Shown piece by piece: positions 44,595 through 55,759 of a stretch of 64,000 nt of DNA. A program made the translations under genes and the position numbers. Positions within the stretch are counted from its first letter, which is position 1; each line of letters opens with the position of its first letter. The notes beneath the pieces were generated by a model. It ran no database searches, was not told where the DNA came from, and saw nothing but the letters and a program-made list of their open reading frames with translations. The stretch is from Paracoccus isoporae (GTDB lineage Bacteria > Pseudomonadota > Alphaproteobacteria > Rhodobacterales > Rhodobacteraceae): the NCBI RefSeq assembly GCF_900101865.1, contig NZ_FNAH01000001.1, positions 558,001-622,000 on the forward strand. Direction: 5' to 3'.

Positions 44595-45058
44595 ATCGGC
44601 AGCCCGCCATCCTGCTTGGCCGATTTCAGCACGATTTCGGACCGCACCTGCGTCACCTGAGAATGCTGCAACAGCCGGTCATGGATGAAATCCGCCAGCG
44701 CATCCAAATCGCGGACCTGCAATTCCAGCACGTAATCCGCATCGCCCGAGACCGAATGCGCCGCCCGCACCTCTGGCTGCGCGGCGGCGAAGCTGGCGAA
44801 ATCCTTGTCGCCCGCCGCGCCATGGCTGCGCAGATTGACCCGCGCAAAGGCCCTGATCCCGAAACCAAGCGCCCGCGCATCCAGCCGCGCCGTATAGCCC
44901 CGGATCGCGCCCGATCGTTCCAGCGCCGCCCGCCTGCGCGAGCATTGCGAGGGAGAGAGATTCACCCGCTCCGACAATTGCGCATTGGTCAGCGCCCCGT
45001 CGCGCTGCAATGCGGCAAGGATTGCACGATCAAAGCTGTCATGCGTGATTTCGGCCAT
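44591..45058 (-). CDS. Lrp/AsnC family transcriptional regulator
   Basis: A 155-residue regulator. An N-terminal winged helix-turn-helix (DRAILAALQRDGALTNAQLSERVNLSPSQCSRRRAALERSGAI) is followed by a RAM ligand-binding domain (about 75-150, with VSGDADYVLELQVRDLDALADFI). Divergent from hpd with 113 nt between starts, so it most likely senses an aromatic amino acid (Phe or Tyr) and controls hpd. Repeated TGCA sites in the gap support this. Confidence 0.92.
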   Translation of the reverse strand: MAEITHDSFDRAILAALQRDGALTNAQLSERVNLSPSQCSRRRAALERSGAIRGYTARLDARALGFGIRAFARVNLRSHGAAGDKDFASFAAAQPEVRAAHSVSGDADYVLELQVRDLDALADFIHDRLLQHSQVTQVRSEIVLKSAKQDGGLPI

Positions 45059-45070
45059 TATCCCGCGCCC

Positions 45071-45145
45071 AATGCACAAACCATGCATAGATTTGCCGTA
45101 TCGCGCCTTCATTGCAACCCACTTGCATCCCGGTTGCTGCATAAT
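45071..45145. promoter_or_regulatory. Lrp-hpd divergent control region with TGCA repeats
   Basis: TGCA occurs at 45073, 45084, 45113, 45124 and 45138. Two pairs are spaced exactly 11 bp, about one helical turn, and each pair forms an imperfect dyad (ATGCAC..CATGCAT and TTGCAA..TTGCAT). CATAAT at 45140-45145 could be the hpd -10. These look like binding sites for the Lrp-type regulator encoded next door. hpd itself has AGGAGG at 45161-45166. Confidence 0.45.
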
Positions 45146-45171
45146 CGTCTTCAAGCAAACAGGAGGATTTC

Positions 45172-46284
45172 ATGGGACCGTTTCCCCACGACGCACCGAA
45201 GGCCGAGATCAGCGACGCCAACCCCGCGGGCACGGACGGGTTCGAGTTCGTTGAGTTCGCCCATCCGAACCCGGCGGAGCTCGATTCGCTGTTCCGCAAG
45301 ATGGGGTTCGTGCCGGTGGCAAAGCACAAGTCGAAGAATGTCACCCTCTACCGCCAGGGCGGCATCAATTACGTGCTGAACGCCGAACCGGACAGCCATG
45401 CCAGCCAGTTCATCACCGATCACGGCCCCTGCGCGCCCGCCATGGGCTGGCGCGTGGTGGATGCGCAACACGCGCTGAAACGCGCGGTAGACCTGGGCGC
45501 CGAGGAATATACCGGCCCCGGCAAGGTGCTGGATTTCCCGGCCGTGCGCGGGATCGGCGGCAGCCTGCTCTATTTCATCGACAAATATGACGACACCGGC
45601 AGCGCATGGGATGCGGAATATGACTGGCTCGGGGAAAAAGATCCGCGCCCGGAAGGCGTGGGCTTCTACTATATCGACCATCTCACGCATAACGTCGTGC
45701 GCGGGAACATGGACACCTGGTATAAATTCTACAACCAGACCTTCAATTTCCGCGAGATCCGCTATTTCGACATCAAGGGCAAGCAGACCGGGCTGTTCAG
45801 CCGCGCGCTGACCTCTCCCGACGGCAAGATCCGCATCCCGATCAACGAATCCGCCGATGAGCACAGCCAGATCGAGGAATATCTGAACGAATACAAGGGC
45901 GAAGGCATCCAGCATATCGCGGTGGCGTCCGAGGATATCTATGCCTCGACCGACGCGATTGCCGAAAACGGGCTGGAATTCATGCCGGGGCCGCCGGATG
46001 TCTATTACGAGATGTCCCGCAAGCGCGTGACCGGCCATGAGGAACCGCTGGAGAAGATGAAGAAACACGGCATCCTCATCGACGGCGAGGGCGTGGTCGA
46101 TGGCGGCACGACGCGAATCCTGCTTCAGATCTTTTCGAAAACCGTGATCGGGCCGATCTTTTTCGAGTTCATCCAGCGCAAGGGCGATGACGGATTTGGC
46201 GAGGGGAATTTCCGCGCGCTGTTCGAATCGATCGAAGAGGACCAGATGCGCCGCGGCGTGCTGAAGGACACCGCCGCGGAATGA
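45172..46284 (+). CDS. hpd: 4-hydroxyphenylpyruvate dioxygenase
   Basis: A 370-residue non-heme iron dioxygenase that turns 4-hydroxyphenylpyruvate into homogentisate in tyrosine breakdown. Two vicinal-oxygen-chelate domains; iron ligands H170 (YIDHLTHNV), H248 (EGIQHIAVA) and E332 (FFEFIQRKG). The start has a perfect AGGAGG. The stop overlaps the Rieske gene by 4 nt. hmgA and fahA are not in the window. Confidence 0.97.
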   Translation: MGPFPHDAPKAEISDANPAGTDGFEFVEFAHPNPAELDSLFRKMGFVPVAKHKSKNVTLYRQGGINYVLNAEPDSHASQFITDHGPCAPAMGWRVVDAQHALKRAVDLGAEEYTGPGKVLDFPAVRGIGGSLLYFIDKYDDTGSAWDAEYDWLGEKDPRPEGVGFYYIDHLTHNVVRGNMDTWYKFYNQTFNFREIRYFDIKGKQTGLFSRALTSPDGKIRIPINESADEHSQIEEYLNEYKGEGIQHIAVASEDIYASTDAIAENGLEFMPGPPDVYYEMSRKRVTGHEEPLEKMKKHGILIDGEGVVDGGTTRILLQIFSKTVIGPIFFEFIQRKGDDGFGEGNFRALFESIEEDQMRRGVLKDTAAE

Positions 46285-46628
46285 GTTGGCAGGACATCTC
46301 GACCGCGCCCGCGCCGGGCACGGTCGTCTGCAAGATCGACGAGGTCGAGGGGGTCAAAGCCCTCGACCTTGCCGGTTTTCCGCTGCTGGTGGTCCGGGAT
46401 GCGGACGGGCTGCGCGGCTTCGTCAATCTCTGCCCGCATCAATATCTGCCGCTGGATTACCAGGGCACGCGCATTCTGTCGGCCGATGGCGCGCGGCTGA
46501 TCTGCAGCTCGCACCAGGCGCAATTCGACTGCCGGACCGGCGCTGTTATTGCCGGGCCGGCCGGCTGCGGGCTCGACCCGGTGCCGCTGCGTCAGGAGGC
46601 GGACCGCGTGGTCATTGCGGAGGGGTGA
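46281..46628 (+). CDS. Rieske [2Fe-2S] ferredoxin-like protein
   Basis: A 115-residue soluble protein with one Rieske domain: C51-P-H53 and C75-S-S-H78 bind the cluster (C-x-H-x21-C-x2-H). No membrane anchor or Tat signal, so it resembles ferredoxin components of oxygenases or NirD-like proteins. The ATG sits in the hpd stop (ATGA), which implies coupled expression and suggests electron transfer or a protective role in tyrosine catabolism. Partner reductase unknown. Confidence 0.88.
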   Translation: MSWQDISTAPAPGTVVCKIDEVEGVKALDLAGFPLLVVRDADGLRGFVNLCPHQYLPLDYQGTRILSADGARLICSSHQAQFDCRTGAVIAGPAGCGLDPVPLRQEADRVVIAEG

Positions 46629-46991
46629 TTCTGCCCGCCGTCGCGCCGCATCCTCAAGCATGGCTGGCCGCCTACCAGATACCCGCGTGACTGCCCCGGC
46701 TCGCCCCATAATGGGGATGCGCTGTCAACCCCTAGATATATGTCAGCCAAGCCACACAAAATATTGACAGCCCCCCGGGCTTGGGCACAAGATGAACGGG
46801 TTCTGGCACAGGGGGAATCACCCCGAAGCGGGCGAGACGCGACACAGGCGACACGCTGACAAGACCCGCGGCGAACAGGGCCGGAATGTCAACAAACCAT
46901 GGTGCCGGGGCCATGGGCGCATCGGTGGGAAGGCTCGTCTTTTCCGCCAGATTCCGTTCCTTCCGGTGCCGCACAGAGAATGAGGGATCAG
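46629..46991 (+). other. 363-bp gap: nrd control region and long leader
   Basis: Between the Rieske gene and nrdH. It contains a CCCC-ATAAT-GGGG hairpin near 46704-46716 that may end hpd transcripts weakly, the candidate NrdR boxes and promoter described separately, then about 190 nt of leader with no convincing ORF. I see no recognisable riboswitch in the leader. Confidence 0.6.
46729..46793 (+). promoter_or_regulatory. Candidate NrdR boxes and promoter of nrdHIEF
   Basis: Two sites match the NrdR core CWATATMTWG in nine of ten positions: CTAGATATAT at 46732-46741 (read on the minus strand) and CAAAATATTG at 46757-46766. The second overlaps a perfect -35 TTGACA at 46764-46769. CAAGAT at 46788-46793 would be the -10 at 18 bp. 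NrdR binding there would block polymerase when dATP is high. Core-to-core distance is 25 bp, unlike the usual 21 or 31-32, so caution is needed. Confidence 0.5.
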
Positions 46992-47213
46992 ATGAGCATC
47001 ACCGTTTACTCCAAGCCGGCCTGCGTCCAGTGCACCGCCACCACCCGCGCCCTGCAGGCGCGCGGAATCGAATTCGACGTGGTCGATCTGACCCAGGACG
47101 AAGATGCCTATGCGCATGTTTCGGATCTGGGCTATCGTCAGGCACCCGTCGTCATCGCTGGCGATTCGCATTGGTCCGGCTTCCGGCCCGACCTGATCGG
47201 CCAGCTGTCCTGA
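46992..47213 (+). CDS. nrdH: Glutaredoxin-like protein NrdH
   Basis: A 73-residue redoxin, electron donor of class Ib ribonucleotide reductase. Active site C11-V-Q-C14 in YSKPACVQCTATTRAL. C-terminal WSGFRPDLIGQLS is the NrdH signature for thioredoxin-reductase interaction. ATG 46992 is chosen by family length with GAGGGA upstream. First gene of nrdHIEF. Confidence 0.96.
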   Translation: MSITVYSKPACVQCTATTRALQARGIEFDVVDLTQDEDAYAHVSDLGYRQAPVVIAGDSHWSGFRPDLIGQLS

Positions 47214-47246
47214 TTTCCGGCGGCAGGCTCTATTGGCACCGGTCGT

Positions 47247-47644
47247 ATGGCACAGCTTGTTTTCTTTTCCTCTCGGTCGGGCAATACGGCGAATTTCGTC
47301 TCCCGGCTGGGTGTGGACGCGCTGCGCATCCCGATCAGCCCCGATGAGCCGATGCCCGCACCCGATCAGCCATATGTGCTGATCACACCGACATTTGCGG
47401 ATGGCGAAGGCCGGGGCGCCGTGCCCCGGCAGGTCATCCGCTTTCTGAACGATCCCGGCCGGCGTGCGCTCATCCGCGGCGTGATCTCGGCCGGGAACCG
47501 CAATTTCGGAAAATTCTTCGCCGCCTCGGGCGACGTCATTGCCCGCAAATGCGGGGTGCCCCTGCTGTGCCGGTTTGAACTTGCCGGCACCGATCACGAC
47601 ATTGCCCGCATCCGCGACGGGCTTCATCGATTCTGGAGAGAGAC

Positions 47645-47663
<19 letters not shown>
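47247..47663 (+). CDS. nrdI: Flavodoxin-like protein NrdI
   Basis: A 138-residue FMN protein that supplies the oxidant to build the Mn(III)2-tyrosyl radical of Nrd[18 protein letters not shown] is the FMN phosphate loop, [11 protein letters not shown] and [22 protein letters not shown] the flavin-binding loops. It overlaps nrdE by 19 nt. Confidence 0.95.
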
Positions 47664-50781
<3,118 letters not shown>

Positions 50782-50809
50782 TCCCGACAACCCATAAGCG
50801 TGATCTAGG

Positions 50810-50834
50810 GGGCGTGCCGCGGCGCGCCCTTTTT
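50810..50834 (+). terminator. Rho-independent terminator of nrdHIEF
   Basis: GGGCGTGCC (50810-50818) pairs with GGCGCGCCC (50821-50829) with one G-U, effectively an 8-bp stem with a CGCG loop, followed by five T (50830-50834). It lies 29 nt after the nrdF stop. Confidence 0.9.
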
Positions 50835-50905
50835 CATGGCCCGTTCAACGCCGCCGGACCCCGGTCACAGCCGTGTCACAGACCATGCACCGGGCGTGCA
50901 CAGCC

Positions 50906-50939
50906 TGTACACCATGTGTACACCGGCAACGCGCGTTGC
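50906..50939. repeat. Two adjacent perfect palindromes
   Basis: TGTACAC-CAT-GTGTACA at 50906-50922 and GCAACGCGCGTTGC at 50926-50939. They lie three bases before the 3' end of the convergent DUF2254 gene. Neither is followed by a U-tract on either strand, so they are not canonical terminators. They resemble protein-binding dyads. Confidence 0.6.
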
Positions 50940-50941
50940 GT

Positions 50942-52174
50942 TCAGTCGATCCCGAGCATCTGTTTTTCCCACAGCTCGGTCAGGTTCTTGCCCGACCGCT
51001 CGCGCGCCCGGCCCGCCTCTCGCCTTGCAGCCGGCAGGTGGCCCTCGCGGGCCAGCACGTTCAGACAGTCATGCAGCGTCTCCTGCACCTCCAGCACGGC
51101 GGTGCCGTCGCGGGCGATGGGCGCGAAGAAACTGGCATAGAGCTGCGGCACATCCAGCGGCGGGGCATGGACGCGGGGATAGTCCGGCTCGCGTTCCTCC
51201 TCCAGCGGGCGGTGGAATTCCTGCAGCACGCGGGTGCCGGCGCGCAGCACCTCGATGGCGGTGCCGGGATCGTTGATCCCCGGCGACAGCGCCTTGCTGG
51301 CCACCTCGCCCAGCACGGTCATGCCGTATTGCAGATCCTGGTCGAAATTGCGCGAGGTGCCGAGGGTGAAGCAATCGCGCATGGCGTGCTGGAACTTGTC
51401 CTCGACCTGCGCCGAGAGCCGCAGCAGCACCTCGCCGCGATGGGCGTATTTGCCCGGCATCCGGCGGATCTCCACCTCCACCCCGGCCAGCTCGGACGCC
51501 TCCTGCAACTCGGCCATGTCGATATAGCGGACATAGCCGGGCGTGTCGGCGGTGATGACCGGCGCGGTGTCGGGCAGGACCGACTGGCCGGGCACCGCGC
51601 CCAGGGCGGGCGATTCGCGATAGAGCCGGGTCGGCCGCATCGCGGCCTCCTCGATCCGGTCGATGATGTCGCTCATCCGGCCGAATTCGTTGAGATGGTT
51701 GACCCAGCGCAGAAGCGCCCAGGTGATCAGGAAGATGTCGAGCAGCGTGGCGATGAACAGCAGCACCCGCGCCTTGTCGGGATACATGCCCGCCGACAGC
51801 CCGATGATGCCGACGATGGAGAACAGGAAGGAGCCGATGAAGATCGACACCGCGGTCTGGGCGACGCGGTCCTCCTCCAGCAGGCGTGTCGCGCGCGGGG
51901 TGGCGTTGGCGGTGGCCGATGAATAGGCCGAGACGATGATCGACATCGAGAAGGTCGTCACCGCCAGCATCGACGAGGCAATGATGTTCAGAAGCGAGCC
52001 GACCGAGCCCGAGGCCAGGTCGATCTTCGGGATATAGGGCAGGTAGGGGCCGACGAATTGCGCGGTCAGTGCCAGACCGATCCCGGCCAGGCTGTAGAGC
52101 ACGACCCGCACCCACATCTTGCGAAGCTGCTCGCGCAGCTTCATCGCCCAGCCGCTATGCACCCAGCGAAACAT
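50942..52174 (-). CDS. DUF2254 family membrane protein
   Basis: A 410-residue protein with four N-terminal helices (about 20-45, 60-85, 105-130, 140-165: VVLYSLAGIGLALTAQFVGPYL, LLNIIASSMLAVTTFSMSIIVSAYSSA, TAVSIFIGSFLFSIVGIIGLSAG, VLLFIATLLDIFLITWALLRWV) and a large soluble C-terminal domain with GVEVEIRRMPGKYAHRGEVLLRL and LGEVASKALSPGINDPGTAIEVLRAG, typical of DUF2254. Function unknown. ATG 52174 is preferred for its AAGGGG ribosome site. Confidence 0.85.
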   Translation of the reverse strand: MFRWVHSGWAMKLREQLRKMWVRVVLYSLAGIGLALTAQFVGPYLPYIPKIDLASGSVGSLLNIIASSMLAVTTFSMSIIVSAYSSATANATPRATRLLEEDRVAQTAVSIFIGSFLFSIVGIIGLSAGMYPDKARVLLFIATLLDIFLITWALLRWVNHLNEFGRMSDIIDRIEEAAMRPTRLYRESPALGAVPGQSVLPDTAPVITADTPGYVRYIDMAELQEASELAGVEVEIRRMPGKYAHRGEVLLRLSAQVEDKFQHAMRDCFTLGTSRNFDQDLQYGMTVLGEVASKALSPGINDPGTAIEVLRAGTRVLQEFHRPLEEEREPDYPRVHAPPLDVPQLYASFFAPIARDGTAVLEVQETLHDCLNVLAREGHLPAARREAGRARERSGKNLTELWEKQMLGID

Positions 52175-52353
52175 GCCTGACCCCTTGCCGCACCATCTGC
52201 GCCGGTCGCGACCGGCAGGCATGTTGTGGCGGTTTTCGGCCGCGGGATCAATGCGTCCCGCGCGGGCCGGGCCGGGGTCTTACCGTGCCGGGGTCTCACC
52301 GGGCCGGTCGGGCCGCGTTGCGCCGCACCTGTCCGCGCAACCCGCGGCCGGGG

Positions 52354-52872
52354 TCAGTGCCGCGTCGCCTCGCGCGTGGTGGACAGCGCCACCATCGACA
52401 CGCCGGTTGAGATCAGCTCCACCGCCAGCAGGATGCCCAGCAGCGTCGCGGCCGAGGCGGGGAAATTGCCCAGCACCATCGCGCCCAGCACGACCGAGAC
52501 GAGGCCGCTGAGCATCATCAGCCAGAAGGCCGGTGTGCCGCGCAGATCCATCGCCAGCACGATCTTGAAGATGCCGGCGATGATGAAGGTGACGGCGGCA
52601 GCGAACGTCAGCGAGACGATCCCGGCCAGCGGGTTCAGGAGCAGGAACACCCCCAGCAGGATACAGGCCAGCCCCAGCAGGATCACCCAGATCCGCCCGG
52701 CCCAGCCGACGGTCTGGAAGGCCGCGCCGATCTGGAGCCCGCCGATGAAGATGAAGGACCAGCCGGCGAAGCGTTCCGCGGTCAGCGTCGCCATGAAGGG
52801 ATTGGCCAGCGCCAGGATCCCCGCGAGGACCGACAGGATGCCGATCACGATCCAGAGAATACGACCTGTCAT
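52354..52872 (-). CDS. HdeD family membrane protein
   Basis: A 172-residue protein with six short hydrophobic helices, the first ILWIVIGILSVLAGILALANPFMA carrying the characteristic HdeD G-x-L-A-x-G-x-L-A-L-x-x-P pattern, repeated as LLGLACILLGVFLLLNPLAG. HdeD proteins are linked to acid resistance in enterics. The role here is unknown. ATG 52872 (MTGRILW) is chosen because the longer GTG-initiated frame adds 46 charged residues without family character. Confidence 0.85.
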   Translation of the reverse strand: MTGRILWIVIGILSVLAGILALANPFMATLTAERFAGWSFIFIGGLQIGAAFQTVGWAGRIWVILLGLACILLGVFLLLNPLAGIVSLTFAAAVTFIIAGIFKIVLAMDLRGTPAFWLMMLSGLVSVVLGAMVLGNFPASAATLLGILLAVELISTGVSMVALSTTREATRH

Positions 52873-53078
52873 GTTGAAGACTCCACTCGAAATGACGCGC
52901 CCCGCCATCGGTGCAAACCGGCGGCGCACCCTGTCCGGGGTCGTGCCATTTCTGCGTGCATTGCGCCACGAAATTCCACCCCCAACCCGCCGAATCACCG
53001 AAAGCTTCACGGAGCTGTGGCTTTTCTCACCCGCTTTGCCGGGTCAGAATGGGAAGACCAAGAAGAGATTGTCTGGCC

Positions 53079-53531
53079 ATGTCGCATTTCCGCATCCTGC
53101 CCGTGATCGTCCTGGCGCTGGCGATGGCCCTGCCGGGTGCGGGCCAGGCCGCGATCACGGAGACCAGGCAGGCCATCGTGGTGATGAACCACAAGGGCGG
53201 CAATGTGCTGGACATGGTGAAGCTGCGCAGCCGGCTGGAACGCTCGGGCAAGCGGGTGGAGGTGCGGGGCTATTGCCGGTCCGCCTGCACCATGCTGATT
53301 ACCATGCGCAATGCCTGCCTGGGGCCGCATGCGACGATCGGGTTTCACGCGCCGCGCATTCCGAACACCCAGATCATCCCGCCCTATGTCGATCAGATCA
53401 TGGGGATGTTCTATCGCAACGGCATCCGCGAGCGATGGGAGCGGGAGTGGAAGGGCTCGCTGAAGATGCACAAGATCACGGCGCGGGATTATATTCGCCT
53501 CGACCCGCAGTCACGCATCTGTAACAATTGA
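53079..53531 (+). CDS. Periplasmic ClpP/crotonase-like protein (COG3904-like)
   Basis: A 150-residue exported protein. Signal peptide to about residue 24 (LALAMALPGAGQAA). Then AIVVMNHKGGNVLDMVKLRSRLERSGKRVEV and GYCRSACTMLITMRNACLGPHATIGFHAPR, which resembles the nucleophile-Ser region (S-A-C) and following Gly-His turn of small periplasmic ClpP-fold proteins. C-terminal RLDPQSRICNN. The activity is unproven. Four or more cysteines could form disulfides. Confidence 0.7.
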   Translation: MSHFRILPVIVLALAMALPGAGQAAITETRQAIVVMNHKGGNVLDMVKLRSRLERSGKRVEVRGYCRSACTMLITMRNACLGPHATIGFHAPRIPNTQIIPPYVDQIMGMFYRNGIRERWEREWKGSLKMHKITARDYIRLDPQSRICNN

Positions 53532-53978
53532 TGATGGAGAGCCCGCGCCGTGGCGCGGGCCCCTACCATTGGTCAACTCGTTAACAGCCACCGGAACTGC
53601 GCGTTCCGGTGGTACCCCTGATCCGCCAACGGACGGAAAGTCTGGCTCTGGCCAGGCCGGGCACATGTCACCTGTCACTCTGAACCGTCGGGCGGCGTCG
53701 CCCGTGGGCCTGACGAACTGGCAGAGGAACACATGGTCACTGGCGAGGGTTCCGGCAAGTAACTTGTCCTTTCGGGCAGGTTTCGCAGTAAACACAGATC
53801 CGGGATTTGCACGTTTCGCGGGAATTTCGGGATTTATCAGGCGCTGAGATCCCGCAAAACCACCTTACAACAAGGGATTGTCCAATGCGGTCGCAGCGAC
53901 CGGCCGAACCGGTCGGTCCAACGGCCCCGCGCGGTCACGGCGCTTCACAGGGCGGCGAGACGCGGCGGCGCGCGCGGC
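53532..53978. other. 447-bp gap with strong inverted repeats, no gene seen
   Basis: The gap holds two perfect hairpins (listed separately) and smaller dyads near 53887-53915. Open frames in it have atypical composition and no ribosome site, so I call none. No U-tract follows the hairpins. Confidence 0.6.
53541..53612. repeat. Two perfect inverted repeats after the periplasmic protein gene
   Basis: GCCCGCGCC-GT-GGCGCGGGC at 53541-53560 (9-bp arms) and CCACCGGAAC-TGCGC-GTTCCGGTGG at 53588-53612 (10-bp arms). The first, 9 nt after the stop, may protect or end the mRNA. Neither has a T-run. Could also be protein-binding sites. Confidence 0.7.
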
Positions 53979-54743
53979 TCAGTCGCGCAGCCGCCAGCCG
54001 GTCAGGAAGATCCAGCGGATGATCCCCATGCAGACCAGGATCATCAGCCCGACCGCGAACAGCGACAGCCCGACCGGCACATCGGCCATGTCGAAGAACG
54101 ACCAGCGAAACCCCGAGATCAGGTAGAGCACCGGGTTCAGCTTGGCCACCGTCTCCCAGACCGGCGGCAGCATCGAGGCGGAGTAGAAGGCCCCGCCCAG
54201 GAACACCAGCGGCGTGATGACCATCATCGGCACGATCTGCAACTGCTCGAAATTCTTCGCCCACAGACCGATGATGAAACCCAGCAGCGAAAACGCGAAG
54301 GAGGTCAGGAACAGGAAGGCCAGCATCCAGACCGGATGGGCGATCTGCGCGCCGACGAAGAAGAAGCTGGTCAGCAGGATGAGCATGGAGATCAGGATCG
54401 CCTTCGACGCCGCCGCGCCGACGAAGCCCACCGAGACCTCGATCCAGCCGGCCGGGGCGACCAGATATTCATAGATCGTGCCGGAAAACTTCGGGAAATA
54501 GATCCCGAAGGAGGCGTTGGAGACGGATTGCTGCAGCACGGTCAGCATCATCAGGCCGGGCACGATGAAGGCGCCGTAAGGGATGCCTTCGACCGACTGG
54601 ATGCGCCCGCCGATCGCGGCGCCGAACACCACGAAATACAGCACGGTGGACAGCACGGGCGAGGCGATGGACTGCCAGACCGTGCGGAAGAAACGTGACA
54701 TTTCATGGCCGTAAATGGCCCGGATCGCGCCAGTATTGATCAT
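53979..54743 (-). CDS. ABC-2 type transporter permease
   Basis: A 254-residue permease with six helices (about 22-45, 60-80, 105-135, 140-165, 170-195, 225-247). [41 protein letters not shown] and [36 protein letters not shown] are hallmarks of the drug/lipid ABC-2 exporters (DrrB/NodJ-like). The start overlaps the ATPase gene by 4 nt. Substrate unknown; context suggests toxic compound export. Confidence 0.9.
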   Translation of the reverse strand: MINTGAIRAIYGHEMSRFFRTVWQSIASPVLSTVLYFVVFGAAIGGRIQSVEGIPYGAFIVPGLMMLTVLQQSVSNASFGIYFPKFSGTIYEYLVAPAGWIEVSVGFVGAAASKAILISMLILLTSFFFVGAQIAHPVWMLAFLFLTSFAFSLLGFIIGLWAKNFEQLQIVPMMVITPLVFLGGAFYSASMLPPVWETVAKLNPVLYLISGFRWSFFDMADVPVGLSLFAVGLMILVCMGIIRWIFLTGWRLRD

Positions 54744-55723
54744 GCCGTGGCCTCCTTCAGTGCGGGCCGGGCCGCGTCGTCGCGGTCTGGCCCCTCGTCA
54801 TCCGGTTCGGCCACCAGCGACATGAACACCTCCTCCAGGCTGGATTGCTTGGTGGAGACGTCGCGGACCTGAAGCCCCAGCCCGGCCAGATCGGCCAGCA
54901 GCCGGGCGATGCCGGTGCGCTCGGACCGGGTGTCATAGTCGTAACCCAGGCGCCTGCGATCATCGGACAGAGTCAGGCCGCGTTCGGCCAGCGACGCGGG
55001 CAGCGCGTCCAGCGGCTCCTGCAATTCGACGGTCAGGTGCTTCTTGCCGAATTCGCCCATCAGCTCGTCCTTGGGCTGCATCAGCAAGAGCTTGCCGTGG
55101 TTGATGACCCCGATCCGGTCGGCCATCTCCTCGGCCTCTTCCAGGTAATGGGTGGTCAGGATGATCGTGACCCCGTCGCGGCGAAGCTGTTCGACGACCT
55201 GCCACATCTCGCGGCGCAGCGCGACATCGACCCCGGCGGTGGGCTCGTCCAGAAACAGGATCTTGGGCTGATGCGACAGCGCCTTGGCGATCAGCACCCG
55301 GCGCTTCATGCCGCCCGAGAGTTCCCGCGTGGCGGCATCCTTCTTGTCCCACAGCGCGAGGCTGCGGAGCACCTGTTCCAGATAGGCGTCATCGGGCGGC
55401 GCGCCGTAGAGCCCGCGGGTGAAGCGGACCGAGTTGAGCACCGTCTCGAACGGCTCCAGCGTGATTTCCTGCGGCACCAGCCCGATCAGCTTGCGCGCGG
55501 CGCGCCAGTCGGTGCGGATGTCGTGCCCGCCCACGCGCACCGTGCCGCCGCTGGGCACGACCAGCCCGCAGATGATCGAGATCAGCGTCGTCTTGCCGGC
55601 CCCGTTCGGCCCCAGCAGCGCCACGATCTCGCCCTCGTCGATTTGCAGCGAGACATCGTCCAGCGCCTTGGGTCCGTTGACATATTGCTTGCTCAGACGA
55701 TCGACGTCGATGATTGCATTCAT
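54740..55723 (-). CDS. ABC transporter ATP-binding protein (DrrA-like)
   Basis: A 327-residue ATPase. Walker [10 protein letters not shown] at 38-46, signature LSGGMKRR at 135-142, Walker B ILFLDEP at 155-161, switch His in [18 protein letters not shown]-terminal extension (about 220-327) ending in acidic residues is typical of drug exporters. It lies 36 nt after the MFS gene on the same strand, so it may be part of the SoxR-driven run. Confidence 0.92.
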   Translation of the reverse strand: MNAIIDVDRLSKQYVNGPKALDDVSLQIDEGEIVALLGPNGAGKTTLISIICGLVVPSGGTVRVGGHDIRTDWRAARKLIGLVPQEITLEPFETVLNSVRFTRGLYGAPPDDAYLEQVLRSLALWDKKDAATRELSGGMKRRVLIAKALSHQPKILFLDEPTAGVDVALRREMWQVVEQLRRDGVTIILTTHYLEEAEEMADRIGVINHGKLLLMQPKDELMGEFGKKHLTVELQEPLDALPASLAERGLTLSDDRRRLGYDYDTRSERTGIARLLADLAGLGLQVRDVSTKQSSLEEVFMSLVAEPDDEGPDRDDAARPALKEATA

Positions 55724-55759
55724 CGTGATATTCCCATCCCGGATGCGGCGCGTGCGACG

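Noticed and set aside
46770..46991. Cobalamin riboswitch upstream of nrdH
   Set aside because: A GGGAAGGC-like string suggested it, but the conserved B12 box and the rest of the core are missing, and class Ib reductases are not the usual target.
52272..52301. Two tandem copies of CCGGGGTCTYACCG with a 16-bp period in the DUF2254-HdeD gap
   Set aside because: Only two imperfect copies in very GC-rich sequence. No promoter or binding pattern supports a function.
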